This document shows positions 37,928 through 46,761 of a stretch of 64,000 nucleotides of DNA, in pieces. Source of the DNA: JANPIX01 sp031425195. GTDB taxonomy: Bacteria; Pseudomonadota; Alphaproteobacteria; Rhodobacterales; Rhodobacteraceae. Position numbers and translations under genes: made by a program. Under the pieces are notes generated by a model that saw only the letters and a list, made by a program, of their open reading frames with translations, was not told the DNA's origin and did no database searches. The stretch lies in NCBI GenBank assembly GCA_031425195.1, contig JANPIX010000009.1, positions 248,001 through 312,000 on the forward strand, written 5' to 3'. Numbering within the stretch: the first letter of the stretch is position 1; the number at the start of each line of letters is the position of its first letter.

Positions 37928-38011
37928 GGGCGACGCGCTGCAAGGTGCGGCAGGAGACTGTAACTCTCCCGGGGCGACCCGTGCCTGGTTCGATTCCAGG
38001 GTCGCCCACCA
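37928..38011 (+). tRNA. tRNA-Tyr (anticodon GUA)
   Basis: An 84-base class II tRNA with encoded CCA. Acceptor GGGCGAC pairs with GTCGCCC, then A and CCA; anticodon arm GGAGA-CTGTAAC-TCTCC gives GTA; T arm CCTGG-TTCGATT-CCAGG; the long variable arm CGGG-GCGA-CCCG is expected for bacterial tyrosine tRNA. The D arm (GCTG-CAAGGTG-CGGC) has the GG pair but a short loop, and position 8 is G rather than the usual T. The gene lies between divergent rlmB and the dimethylargininase gene. Confidence 0.87.
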
Positions 38012-38039
38012 ATTCCTTTCAGATCAGGGTACTGCGCGC

Positions 38040-38837
38040 ATGACTGAACGTTCTTTCCGCTTTACCCATGCGATCACCCGTCGCCCGTCGGTCAGCATCA
38101 CGCATGGTCTGCGGGCCGTAGATACCGGAGCGCCGGATCTGGCTCTCATGCTGGCGCATCATGCAGATTATGTGGCGGCCCTGCGCTCCACCGGGGCCAC
38201 CGTGGTCGAACTGCCTGAACTTGACGCCTATCCTGACAGCGTGTTTGTCGAAGACACGGCACTTTGCCTGCCAGAAGGCGCTGTCGTGATGCGCCCTGGT
38301 GCACCAACGCGGCTGGGCGAGGCTGCCGAGATGGCCCCCCACCTGCGCGCCCTTTATGATACGGTGGTCACGGTGTCAGACCCGGGCCGCATCGAAGGCG
38401 GCGACATTCTGGTGACAGAGCGGGAGATTCTGGTGGGCCGTTCGGCGCGCACCGATGCGGCGGGGGTGGCTGAACTCGTCCGCCTTGTCGAACCCTGGGG
38501 CCACCGCGTGCGCGAGGTTTTCACACCCCCCGGCGTTCTGCATTTCAAGACCGACTGCTCACTCCTTGACAGCGAAACCATTCTGGCGACCCCGCGTCTT
38601 GCGGCGTCGGGCTGCTTTGACGGCTACCGCGTCCTCCACACGGCGGAGGGCGAAGAGGCCTGTGCGAATGCGATCCGCTTCAATGACATCGTGCTGATGC
38701 CGGCAGGTTTCCCCCGCACGGCCGAAACACTGGCGCAGGCCGGCTATGACCTGCGCACCATCGGCAACAGCGAATGCGCCAAACTGGACGGTGGCATGTC
38801 CTGCCTCAGCCTACGGTTCAGTCCCATCACGGCGTAA
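38040..38837 (+). CDS. Dimethylarginine dimethylaminohydrolase (dimethylargininase)
   Basis: A 265-residue enzyme of the amidinotransferase/DDAH fold, which hydrolyses methylated arginines to citrulline and a methylamine. Visible substrate- and acid-site motifs are P-D-S-V-F-V-E-D-T-A-L near residue 65 and R-I-E-G-G-D-I-L near 119; the catalytic His is in L-H-F-K-T-D-C-S, and the nucleophile Cys is in G-G-M-S-C-L-S near residue 255. Begins 28 bases after the tRNA. The L-A-P-G/arginine deiminase type is less likely because of length and the C-terminal M-S-C-L-S motif. Confidence 0.9.
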   Translation: MTERSFRFTHAITRRPSVSITHGLRAVDTGAPDLALMLAHHADYVAALRSTGATVVELPELDAYPDSVFVEDTALCLPEGAVVMRPGAPTRLGEAAEMAPHLRALYDTVVTVSDPGRIEGGDILVTEREILVGRSARTDAAGVAELVRLVEPWGHRVREVFTPPGVLHFKTDCSLLDSETILATPRLAASGCFDGYRVLHTAEGEEACANAIRFNDIVLMPAGFPRTAETLAQAGYDLRTIGNSECAKLDGGMSCLSLRFSPITA

Positions 38838-38990
38838 GTACGGCGGCGCGTTCTAAAGCCACGTTCTGCGTGGATCCGCAACGACAGGTCGCCACCCAGA
38901 CGCAGGCCAAAGTCAGCGCGGCCCCTAGCCCTGCACAATCGCTTTTGATTCAAAGCCATCATCCCTATGGTGGGACACGATTCAATGTGA

Positions 38991-39998
38991 GTGATGATGC
39001 CCCGCAGCCAGTCCCCGAAGCAATCCTTCAATATCGTGGCTGTCGTGCAGGCCGGTCGGCTGCAATACGAGGCGATCCTTCTTGCGGCATCATTGCGCGC
39101 GATGGCGTCCGGGTTCGAAGGCAAGCTATATCTGGCCGAACCACAGCCGGGGCCGCTGTGGCCCCGCGATCCTCGCGTCACCGATACAGCCACCCGTGAT
39201 CTTCTGACCAGTCTCGGGGCCGAATTCCTGCCCTTTTCCAGCGAAGTTTTCGGTGCGACCTACCCCTATGGCAACAAGATTGAATCCCTCTTGGCGCTGC
39301 CCGACGAACCGTTCCTGTTTCTGGACACTGACACTCTTGTCACCGGGCCCATCGACGACATTGCCTTTGATTTCAACCGTCCCAGCGCGTCCATGCGGCG
39401 CGAGGGGACGTGGCCTGTCATCGAACTTTACGGGCCGGGGTACGCCGCCACCTGGCGCGCGCTTTATGACCGGTTCGGGCTCGATTTCGACAGCAGTCTC
39501 GATCTGGCGCAACCCGACGAATATTGGCAGCGCTATCTATACTTCAACGCCGGCTGGTTCTTTCATGCCAGTCCGCATGCCTTCGGCAAACGCCTGCTCG
39601 ACTATGCCCGCAGCATCCGGGATGACAGGCCAGATGCGCTTGGCCTTCAGACCCTCGATCCGTGGCTTGATCAGATTGCACTGCCACTGGCCATCCATTC
39701 CTTTGGGGGCGGCAGGCCCGGCCCTGAACTTGCCGGTCTGGACGGTGACATCACCTGTCACTGGCGCGCGCTCCCCCTGTTGTATGCGCGCGAGCCTGAC
39801 CGGGTTCTGGCAGTGCTGGATCAGATCGCCGCGCCAAACCCTGTGAAACGGGTGCTGAAAACCTATGACCCGTTCCAAAAGCTGATCTACCGGCGCAAAG
39901 GTCAGGACATTCGCGCTCTTTTTGACCGGAATGACCTGCCCCGCCGCGAACAGTCGATCCGCAACGCTATCAAGCGCGAAGGGCTATGGCTGCGGTAA
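38991..39998 (+). CDS. Hypothetical protein, glycosyltransferase-like with a DxD motif
   Basis: About 335 residues. The only motif I can name is F-L-F-L-D-T-D-T-L-V near residue 108, a D-x-D that in nucleotide-sugar transferases (GT8-like) binds the metal and sugar nucleotide. A following Y-F-N-A-G-W-F-F segment near 185 is also typical of that fold. The N-terminus I-V-A-V-V-Q-A-G-R-L-Q-Y-E-A-I-L-L-A-A-S-L-R-A fits the first Rossmann-like strand and helix. No signal or membrane helix. GTG 38991 and ATGs at 38994 and 38997 are all possible starts. The acceptor is unknown and no sugar cluster is nearby. Confidence 0.65.
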   Translation: MMMPRSQSPKQSFNIVAVVQAGRLQYEAILLAASLRAMASGFEGKLYLAEPQPGPLWPRDPRVTDTATRDLLTSLGAEFLPFSSEVFGATYPYGNKIESLLALPDEPFLFLDTDTLVTGPIDDIAFDFNRPSASMRREGTWPVIELYGPGYAATWRALYDRFGLDFDSSLDLAQPDEYWQRYLYFNAGWFFHASPHAFGKRLLDYARSIRDDRPDALGLQTLDPWLDQIALPLAIHSFGGGRPGPELAGLDGDITCHWRALPLLYAREPDRVLAVLDQIAAPNPVKRVLKTYDPFQKLIYRRKGQDIRALFDRNDLPRREQSIRNAIKREGLWLR

Positions 39999-40021
39999 CA
40001 TAGGGTCACTGACCCGGCAGC

Positions 40022-40615
40022 CTAATGCGTCAGAACGGGCAATAGCGACAGGACAAGCAACCCGGCCATTGTCCAGTTGAACAGGGTCAGACGCCGCGGA
40101 TTGGTCAGAAACGCCCGCACCTTTTGGCCGCCGTACGCCCAGATGGACACCGATGGCAGGTTGGTCGCGCAGAAGACAATGGCCACAATGGCATAAGACG
40201 TGGCTGTCTGGTCCGGCGCATAGGCGGCGATGGCACCCACGGCCATGGCCCATGCCTTCGGGTTCAACCACTGAAACGCCGCCGCTTGCAGGAACGTCAT
40301 GGGCCGCGCCCTGCCATTTGTGCCATCCGGTGCTGCGGCATGGGCGAATTTCCACGCCAGCCACAGCATGTAGATGATCGACACCACCTTGAGCGCGGTA
40401 TTCAGAACCGGCCAGACATGGAACACCTGCCCCAATCCCAGACCCATCAGAAACACCATGAGCGCATGGCCCAGACTGACGCCCAGCATGTGCGGGACAG
40501 TCCGCGCAAATCCGAAGTTCGCGCCCGATGTCATCAACATCAGGTTGTTCGGCCCCGGGGTGACCGATGTGACGAATGCAAAGCCAAGCAGGCCAAGAAG
40601 AATTTCCTGATTCAT
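40022..40615 (-). CDS. LysE/RhtB family amino-acid exporter
   Basis: A 197-residue inner-membrane protein with about six hydrophobic helices. The family motif V-T-P-G-P-N-N-L-M follows helix 1 and the F-Q-W-L-N-P-K-A-W segment lies mid-chain. It exports amino acids or their analogues. ATG 40615 gives the normal M-N-Q-E-I-L-L start. It diverges across 72 bp from an Lrp-type regulator gene, the usual arrangement for regulator-controlled exporters. Confidence 0.92.
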   Translation of the reverse strand: MNQEILLGLLGFAFVTSVTPGPNNLMLMTSGANFGFARTVPHMLGVSLGHALMVFLMGLGLGQVFHVWPVLNTALKVVSIIYMLWLAWKFAHAAAPDGTNGRARPMTFLQAAAFQWLNPKAWAMAVGAIAAYAPDQTATSYAIVAIVFCATNLPSVSIWAYGGQKVRAFLTNPRRLTLFNWTMAGLLVLSLLPVLTH

Positions 40616-40687
40616 GGCGGCACTTTGCCAGAAAGTCCGCCACACAAGGTTGCAATTCGCAGCGCATATCCTCTATTCCTGCAATCC
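40616..40687. promoter_or_regulatory. Divergent promoter region of LysE exporter and Lrp regulator
   Basis: A 72-bp gap that must hold both promoters and probably the binding site of the Lrp protein. I see no clear palindrome. Confidence 0.45.
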
Positions 40688-41140
40688 ATGCACCAGATTG
40701 ATGCCATAGACGACCGGATATTGCGCGAACTTGGCCGCGATGGGCGGATCAGCAACCTTGCGCTGGCCGAACGCATCGGCCTGTCGCCCAGTGCCTGCCT
40801 GCGCCGCGTTCAGGCGCTTGAACGCAGCGGGGTCATCAAGGGCTATCGCTGTGTGCTTGACCCAGCCAAACGCGGCATCGGTTTTATCGCCTATATGACA
40901 GTTGGCCTGTCCGAACATACCAAGGCCGCACAGCATGGTTTCGAACGCGCCGTTTCCCTGTCTGCTGAAGTGCGCGAGATGCACAACATCACCGGCACCG
41001 TCGAATACCTGCTCCGGGTGGAGGCCGCGGATCTTGCCGCCTACAAGCATTTCCACACCAATGTGCTGGGAACCTTGCCGCATGTGTCGCGGGTGACAAC
41101 CTATGTAGTGATGGACAGCCCCAAGGACGACCGCGCCTGA
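40688..41140 (+). CDS. Lrp/AsnC family transcriptional regulator
   Basis: A 150-residue regulator. The helix-turn-helix is at residues ~10-50 (L-A-L-A-E-R-I-G-L-S-P-S-A-C-L-R-R-V-Q-A-L-E), the RAM effector-binding domain at ~65-145 (V-R-E-M-H-N-I-T-G-T-V-E-Y-L-L-R-V). Lrp members of this size sense amino acids and control neighbouring exporters. It likely activates the divergent LysE gene when an amino acid builds up; the amino acid is unknown. Confidence 0.92.
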   Translation: MHQIDAIDDRILRELGRDGRISNLALAERIGLSPSACLRRVQALERSGVIKGYRCVLDPAKRGIGFIAYMTVGLSEHTKAAQHGFERAVSLSAEVREMHNITGTVEYLLRVEAADLAAYKHFHTNVLGTLPHVSRVTTYVVMDSPKDDRA

Positions 41141-41340
41141 AGGTAGCCCTGCGCAAAGCTGCCTGCGGCGGCCCGTCTGTTCACCGGATTGCTGTCACGA
41201 CGCCCCCCCGGAAAAGAAATTGCCCCCCGGCCATCCCCCCACATCCGCGCCGTTCTCTTGTGGCCGCGAAATGTTGGGCAGACTGGACAGAGGGGGGCGC
41301 ACAAGCCTAGTCTTCGCCCGAAACCGGGAGGACACGAACC

Positions 41341-42621
41341 ATGACCTATGCCTTTGATACCCTGCAGATCCACGCGGGCACAGCGCCCGACCCCGCCACT
41401 GGCGCGCGTCAGGTGCCGATCTATCAGACAACGGCCTATGTATTTCGCGATGCCGATCACGCCGCCAAATTGTTCAACCTGCAGGAAGTGGGCTACATCT
41501 ATTCCCGCCTGACCAACCCCACTGTCAGTGCGCTGGCCAACCGCGTCGCGGCGCTGGAGGGCGGGGCCGGGGCGATCTGCTGTTCTTCCGGGCACGCGGC
41601 GCAGATCATGGCATTGTTTCCCCTAATGGGGCCGGGCTGCAACGTGGTTGCCTCCACCAAACTTTACGGCGGCACGATCCAGCAGTTTTCGAACACGATC
41701 CGCAAATTCGGCTGGTCGGCGAAATTCGTCGATTTCGACGATCCAAAGGCGATTGCAGCAGCCATCGACGACAACACCCGCGCGCTGTTCTGCGAAACCA
41801 TCTGCAACCCCGGCGGTGCCATCAGCGATCTGGACGCCATCGCCCGCGTGGCCAATCATGCGGGCCTGCCCCTGATCGTCGACAACACGACGGCAAGCCC
41901 CTATCTTTGCCGTCCCATCGAACATGGCGCGACACTTGTGGTGCATTCCGCCACCAAATACCTGACGGGCAACGGCACGGTCACCGGCGGCGTCGTCGTC
42001 GATTCCGGCAAATTCGACTGGTCCGCCAGCGGCAAGTTCCCGTCGCTGTCGGAACCCGAACCGGCCTACCACGGCCTTAACTTCCACGGCGCACTTGGGG
42101 CCATGGCGTTCACCTTCCACTCCATCGCCGTGGGGCTGCGTGATCTGGGCATGACGATGAACCCGCAAGGGGCGCATTACACCCTGATGGGGATCGAAAC
42201 CCTGTCCCTGCGCATGCAGCGCCATGTGGAAAACGCGCAGATCGTGGCGGAATATCTGGAACAGGACCCGCGGGTCGATTTTGTCACCTATCCGGGGCTG
42301 AAGTCGTCGCCCTATCACAATCTGGCCAAGATGATCACACCAAAGGGACCCGGCGGCCTGTTCACCTTTGCCGTCAAGGGCGGATATGAGGCCTGTGTCA
42401 AGCTGGTTGACAGTCTGAAACTGTTCAGCCACGTCGCCAATCTGGGCGACACGCGCTCGCTCGTGATCCACTCCGCGTCGACCACGCACCGTCAACTGTC
42501 CGAGGCGCAGCAGATCGCGGCTGGGGCGGCCCCGAACGTCGTCCGCCTGTCCATCGGCATCGAAGATGTCCACGACATCATCGCCGATCTTGATCAGGCA
42601 CTGGCCATCGCCACCGCCTGA
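41341..42621 (+). CDS. metY: O-acetylhomoserine sulfhydrylase / aminocarboxypropyltransferase
   Basis: A 426-residue PLP enzyme of the Cys/Met metabolism family that makes homocysteine from O-acetylhomoserine and sulfide. The PLP lysine is in V-H-S-A-T-K-Y-L-T-G-N-G; the start T-L-Q-I-H-A-G and the final V-R-L-S-I-G-I-E-D-V-x-D-I-I-x-D-L-x-Q-A-L are diagnostic. Length suits MetY rather than cystathionine gamma-synthase (~390). GGGAGG lies before the ATG. The 200-bp leader upstream has no SAM-II riboswitch signature (no GCUAAA-type element) that I can see. Confidence 0.95.
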   Translation: MTYAFDTLQIHAGTAPDPATGARQVPIYQTTAYVFRDADHAAKLFNLQEVGYIYSRLTNPTVSALANRVAALEGGAGAICCSSGHAAQIMALFPLMGPGCNVVASTKLYGGTIQQFSNTIRKFGWSAKFVDFDDPKAIAAAIDDNTRALFCETICNPGGAISDLDAIARVANHAGLPLIVDNTTASPYLCRPIEHGATLVVHSATKYLTGNGTVTGGVVVDSGKFDWSASGKFPSLSEPEPAYHGLNFHGALGAMAFTFHSIAVGLRDLGMTMNPQGAHYTLMGIETLSLRMQRHVENAQIVAEYLEQDPRVDFVTYPGLKSSPYHNLAKMITPKGPGGLFTFAVKGGYEACVKLVDSLKLFSHVANLGDTRSLVIHSASTTHRQLSEAQQIAAGAAPNVVRLSIGIEDVHDIIADLDQALAIATA

Positions 42622-42669
42622 CGCAAAACCGGCCCGGTGGCGCAGAATGCGCGCCACCGGCCCGTCAGT

Positions 42670-43389
42670 TTACTGGGCGATTTCCCAGGTGACCGTCACC
42701 GACACCAGTGTCGACACCTGCCCCGCCGCCACTGGAACCGCCTCGGACGCAACACTTGCATCCATCCGGAACATCGGTTGCGGGCCGGTGTATCCGCTGC
42801 TTTCATTGATCGTCATGATCGGCCCCACCGTCACCCCGGCCGCCCCTGTTAGCAACGTGGCGCGATCCTTGGCGTCGGCAACCGCGCGCTTGCGCGCCTC
42901 GTCCAGCAGCGGCTTTGGCTCTTGCAGACCAAAGGTCACCCCGTTGAGCGTGTTGGCACCATCCGCCACCGCCGCATCCAGAACGCTGCCCAGAGTATCA
43001 AGAGTGTTGACCTGAACCGTCAGATTGTTTGACGCAACATAGCCCATGATTTCAGGCGCTTGACCACTTTCATTGGAATAGCTGTTCGACCAGTTCGGGT
43101 TCAGCGACAGGCCGGATGTCTGGATGAACCGGTCTTCGATTCCCGCGGCCTTCAGATTGGCCAGAACCGCCGCAAGCTGCGTCGAATTGGCGGCCATCGC
43201 TTCGGCAGCCGAGGTTCCCTGCGTGGTCACGCCCAGCGAAATCGTGGCCATATCGGGCGGGCTGTCAACGCGCCCCTCGCCCGTTACGGTAATGCTTGCG
43301 GGCGGCAGAGGCAGGGTCTGCGCCGTGGCAAAGCCCGCAACGGGAAGGCTGAGCGCGGTGGCCAGCAACAGAGTGTTCAAAACACGCAT
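42670..43389 (-). CDS. SIMPL-domain (DUF541) exported protein
   Basis: A 239-residue protein with a signal peptide (M-R-V-L-N-T-L-L-L-A-T-A... cut after G-F-A-T-A) and one SIMPL domain. Family motifs are S-I-T-V-T-G-E-G-R-V at the start and D-A-K-D-R-A-T-L-L near residue 165. The family, found in the periplasm or outer membrane, has no agreed function; some members are linked to oxidative stress. It converges on metY, 48 bases apart. Confidence 0.9.
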   Translation of the reverse strand: MRVLNTLLLATALSLPVAGFATAQTLPLPPASITVTGEGRVDSPPDMATISLGVTTQGTSAAEAMAANSTQLAAVLANLKAAGIEDRFIQTSGLSLNPNWSNSYSNESGQAPEIMGYVASNNLTVQVNTLDTLGSVLDAAVADGANTLNGVTFGLQEPKPLLDEARKRAVADAKDRATLLTGAAGVTVGPIMTINESSGYTGPQPMFRMDASVASEAVPVAAGQVSTLVSVTVTWEIAQ

Positions 43390-43622
43390 GGTTCTCTCCT
43401 TGAAAATAATGGCGACACTTCACCCCATAAGACGCGGGTGGCAAGACGATCCTTGGCGCGTTGGCGAAAAATCTTTGTCCCCGATAGGATGACAGTCATA
43501 TCAGGTAAAATCCGCCCCTTGCCCCGACCCTCGCTTTCATTCGGCGGAAAGCTGCTATACAAGGAACCGGGGCTTGGGTGTTACCTTTGCCGCCGTGTCG
43601 AAACCTGTGCTAGACCCGTGCA

Positions 43623-46600
43623 ATGAAACCAAATTTCGCCCTGAACCTTACCCATGACAGCATCGGCCTTCTGCACCGCACATCGCGGGGCTGGCTCGAG
43701 GTGGGGTTGGCGGAACTCGACGCATCCGATCTGGGCGAGGCGCTGGGTTATCTGCGGAAATCAGCACTTGGTCTTTCACCTGCCGGTTTCACGACCAAAC
43801 TGGTGATCCCGGCAAGCCAGATCCTGTACGCCGAAGTCGAAGCGCCCGGCCCCACGGATTCAAAACGCCGCGGCCAGATCCGCAAGGCGCTGCAGGGCAT
43901 GACACCCTATGACGTCAAGGATCTTGTGTTCGACTGGTCCGGCGACGGCGAGACGGTCAAGGTGGCTGTGGTGGCCCGTGAAACGTTGGACGAGGCGGAA
44001 CAGTTCGCCCTGCAGCACAAATTCAATGCAGTCTCCTTTGTCGCGATCCCCGAAGGCACGAGCTTTGACGGTGAACCGTTCTTCGGCCCGGCCACGGGTG
44101 CTGCACAGTGGCTGCCAACTGGTGAAAAGGTGGAACGCGACGACGCCCCGGTCAGCATCGTGGCCAGCGAAATTCCCCGGCCCGCCGCCGAACCCGAAGT
44201 GGATCACGAACCGCCGCTTGTGATCGATTCTCCGCCTGTCATCGCCGAAACCCCGGAGCCTGCGGCAGAACCGCTGCCCGAACCTGTTGCAGAACAGGAA
44301 CTCTTGCCCGACCCCGCGCCCGAGGGCGAAGTCGAACCCGAAGCTTCGCCCGTCGACATTTTGCCCGAAGCACCGGTCGAACCAGCACCCGTGCAGATGG
44401 ACACGCTTTCCGATCTCGCGGCAGAGGTGGTCGAACCTGAACCAGTGGCCGCACCCGACGAAACGCCGTCAGAGCCGTTGGCGGCAGACCCCGCCCAACC
44501 CGACCTGCCAGAACCGGACACTGCTGAACCCGATCAGCCAGATACCGCGGCGCCCGCCCTGACGGTGATGGAGGATATCGACCCAGATCTCGTGCCGGCG
44601 ACGGACGAAAAAGATGCCGCCGACGCGGCCCCAGTTTCACCGCCGCCTGCACGCTCCCCGGAACCATCGGCGGAACCCCCGACTGCGGACGACGATCACG
44701 ACGCCCCGCTGGCGCTCGACGTTGAACCGGCCGACGGCGACGACAGTGCCGACGCAGGCGTGGATACACCCCCGCCCATTGTACCGGCACCCACCTTCAC
44801 CAGCCGCAGGCAACCACCGCCCGATCTGGGCGCTGCACCCGTCATGAAGGGGGCTGCACCTGCCGCAGGCACAACTGCCCCGCTTCCAGCCGGGCGCAAG
44901 ACAACCCTGCCCCCGCCGCCACCCCTGCCAAGATCACTGGGATCCGTAGCAGGAAAGGTGACAGCACCCGGCATCGCCGGCCTGTCCGCCGAACGTCGTC
45001 CCAAGGTGACGGCCCCTATCACCGACCCGCGCAACACCCGCCGCCCCAGCCCCGCCGCCACCCCGACAGGCCTCGGCTCGCGCGCTGCACCGCAAAAGGG
45101 CAAGCCCCGCTTTCTTGGGCTGATCCTGACGGGAATCCTGCTTTTGCTGCTGGCCATGGTTGCGGCTTGGTCGTCCTACTACCTTGCCTCTTCTGACGAC
45201 GCCACCGCGGCAGAGGATGTCGCGATGGTGCAGAACGTGGCCGTTGAACCTGATGGTTCGATCCTGCCACCCCCCGGCGTCGAAGATGAAATGCTGGCCG
45301 ATCAGCAAGACCCGGCAGATTTCGCCACCAATGCCGAAGTCACCGAACCACCATTGCCCGCCGACCCGCCCGCCCCGGCCGAGGTTTTGGCCGCTGCCGA
45401 CACCCCACTTGCCGAACCCGAACCAGACATGGCTGCACCGGCCCGCCCGGCCGAACCCGATGAGGTGGCTGCCGTTGCAGCACCCGAGGCCGCAGCACCA
45501 GATGCCCCCGCACCCGAGGCAGAAGGCACCGGCGGGCAGGCACCCATTCCCAATTCCGATGCGCAGGACGAAATCTTCCTGTCCACAATGGACGCGCCGC
45601 CCGCGTCACAGCCAACGTCCGCTCTGCCCGGACCCGAGGCTTTGCCCGAAACCCTGCCAACGGCACAACTCGCCGCACCCCCCTTTGGCACCGAATACCA
45701 GTTCGACGGTCAGGGCCGCATCCAGCCCACAGCCGAAGGCATCGTGACACCCGAAGGGATCACGCTTTTCTCTGTGCGTCCGGTCAAGGAACCGCCTCCA
45801 AGACCGGCGGCCTTGCAGGCTGCCGCCGCAACCACGGCTGATCCCGCCGCAACAGCCCTGTTGCCAGCCCCCGAGGTGACACAGCCGCCCGAGGCTGACA
45901 TAGCCGCCGACCCCGCTTTGGCTGGCAGTCGCCCCCGAACCCGGCCAGAGGGGTTGGCGGTTCCCGCCTCAACCACTCTGCCCCCCGCTGACGGGCAGGA
46001 TGACGCGGCCCTTGGCGACACGCCCGCCGCAACACCCGCAGCCGACATACGTCTGGCAAGTTCGCGCCCCCGGGCCCGCCCCGCCGGGGTGATAAGTCTG
46101 GGTGAGGCAGCACAGGGCCAGACCGCCGCCGCCTCTATCGCGGCTGTCGCAGGAAATGGTCCGGTCAGCCCCCTGGCCCTTGCCATCTCGGCCCGACCCG
46201 CGCCACGCCCCGGCAATTTCAGCAAGGCGGTAGAGGCCGCAGTCGCCGCCGCCGTGCGCGAAGCCCCCCCCGAACCTGTGGCCGAGGCGGCACCGGCGCC
46301 AGAACCCGAACCCGCGCAGCAGGCCACTCTGCGCGTGCGCAAACCGACCCCCGCCGATGAACCCACCATCGCCGCCGCCCCCGAGGCCGACGCCGAACCC
46401 GAGGCGGACGAAAGTGGGGTGCAGGTTGCAAGTTCCGGCACCGTGGCCAAACGCGCCACTTTCGCAAACGCCATCAATTTGTCCAAAGTCAATCTGATCG
46501 GCGTGTATGGCACGTCCAACGCACGTTATGCCTTGATCCGCCAGTCCAACGGGCGCTACAAAAAAGTGCAGGTCGGTGACAGGTTCGACGGTGGCACTGT

Positions 46601-46676
46601 GGCGGCCATCACCGCGAGCGAAGTGCGCTATCAGAAAAGTGGCCGGATCTACGCGTTGACGCTGCCCACGGGCTGA
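43623..46676 (+). CDS. Large Pro/Ala-rich single-pass membrane protein, GspL/GspC- or PilP-like ends
   Basis: A 1017-residue protein. Residues ~1-170 are globular (F-A-L-N-L-T-H-D-S-I-G-L-L-H-R...), resembling the cytoplasmic actin-like part of GspL/PilM. Residues ~175-495 are disordered, very rich in P, A, E and D. One transmembrane helix spans ~497-520 (G-L-I-L-T-G-I-L-L-L-L-L-A-M-V-A). A second Pro/Ala-rich region follows with repeated R-P-R-x-R-P motifs near 765, 810 and 855. The last ~60 residues are beta-rich (Y-A-L-I-R-Q-S-N-G-R-Y-K-K-V-Q-V-G-D) like the periplasmic domains of GspC/PilP. No secretin or pilus gene is nearby. Function unknown; the end similarities are by eye. Confidence 0.7.
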   Translation: MKPNFALNLTHDSIGLLHRTSRGWLEVGLAELDASDLGEALGYLRKSALGLSPAGFTTKLVIPASQILYAEVEAPGPTDSKRRGQIRKALQGMTPYDVKDLVFDWSGDGETVKVAVVARETLDEAEQFALQHKFNAVSFVAIPEGTSFDGEPFFGPATGAAQWLPTGEKVERDDAPVSIVASEIPRPAAEPEVDHEPPLVIDSPPVIAETPEPAAEPLPEPVAEQELLPDPAPEGEVEPEASPVDILPEAPVEPAPVQMDTLSDLAAEVVEPEPVAAPDETPSEPLAADPAQPDLPEPDTAEPDQPDTAAPALTVMEDIDPDLVPATDEKDAADAAPVSPPPARSPEPSAEPPTADDDHDAPLALDVEPADGDDSADAGVDTPPPIVPAPTFTSRRQPPPDLGAAPVMKGAAPAAGTTAPLPAGRKTTLPPPPPLPRSLGSVAGKVTAPGIAGLSAERRPKVTAPITDPRNTRRPSPAATPTGLGSRAAPQKGKPRFLGLILTGILLLLLAMVAAWSSYYLASSDDATAAEDVAMVQNVAVEPDGSILPPPGVEDEMLADQQDPADFATNAEVTEPPLPADPPAPAEVLAAADTPLAEPEPDMAAPARPAEPDEVAAVAAPEAAAPDAPAPEAEGTGGQAPIPNSDAQDEIFLSTMDAPPASQPTSALPGPEALPETLPTAQLAAPPFGTEYQFDGQGRIQPTAEGIVTPEGITLFSVRPVKEPPPRPAALQAAAATTADPAATALLPAPEVTQPPEADIAADPALAGSRPRTRPEGLAVPASTTLPPADGQDDAALGDTPAATPAADIRLASSRPRARPAGVISLGEAAQGQTAAASIAAVAGNGPVSPLALAISARPAPRPGNFSKAVEAAVAAAVREAPPEPVAEAAPAPEPEPAQQATLRVRKPTPADEPTIAAAPEADAEPEADESGVQVASSGTVAKRATFANAINLSKVNLIGVYGTSNARYALIRQSNGRYKKVQVGDRFDGGTVAAITASEVRYQKSGRIYALTLPTG

Positions 46677-46761
46677 ACCCTGCGCATCGGCCTCGCTGCG
46701 GTAGGCAAGGCCGGGCAACGCTGCGGGCCACCGTGTTATTGGACACCAAGAAAGGATTGCG

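Noticed and set aside
37806..38012. N-terminal extension of rlmB
   Set aside because: It reads the antisense of tRNA-Tyr (G-D-P-G-I-E-P type peptide), a common false extension; the ATG at 37805 has a good ribosome binding site.
41141..41340. SAM-sensing riboswitch before metY
   Set aside because: SAM-II elements are common before this gene in alphaproteobacteria, but no GCUAAA-type conserved core or matching pseudoknot is seen here.
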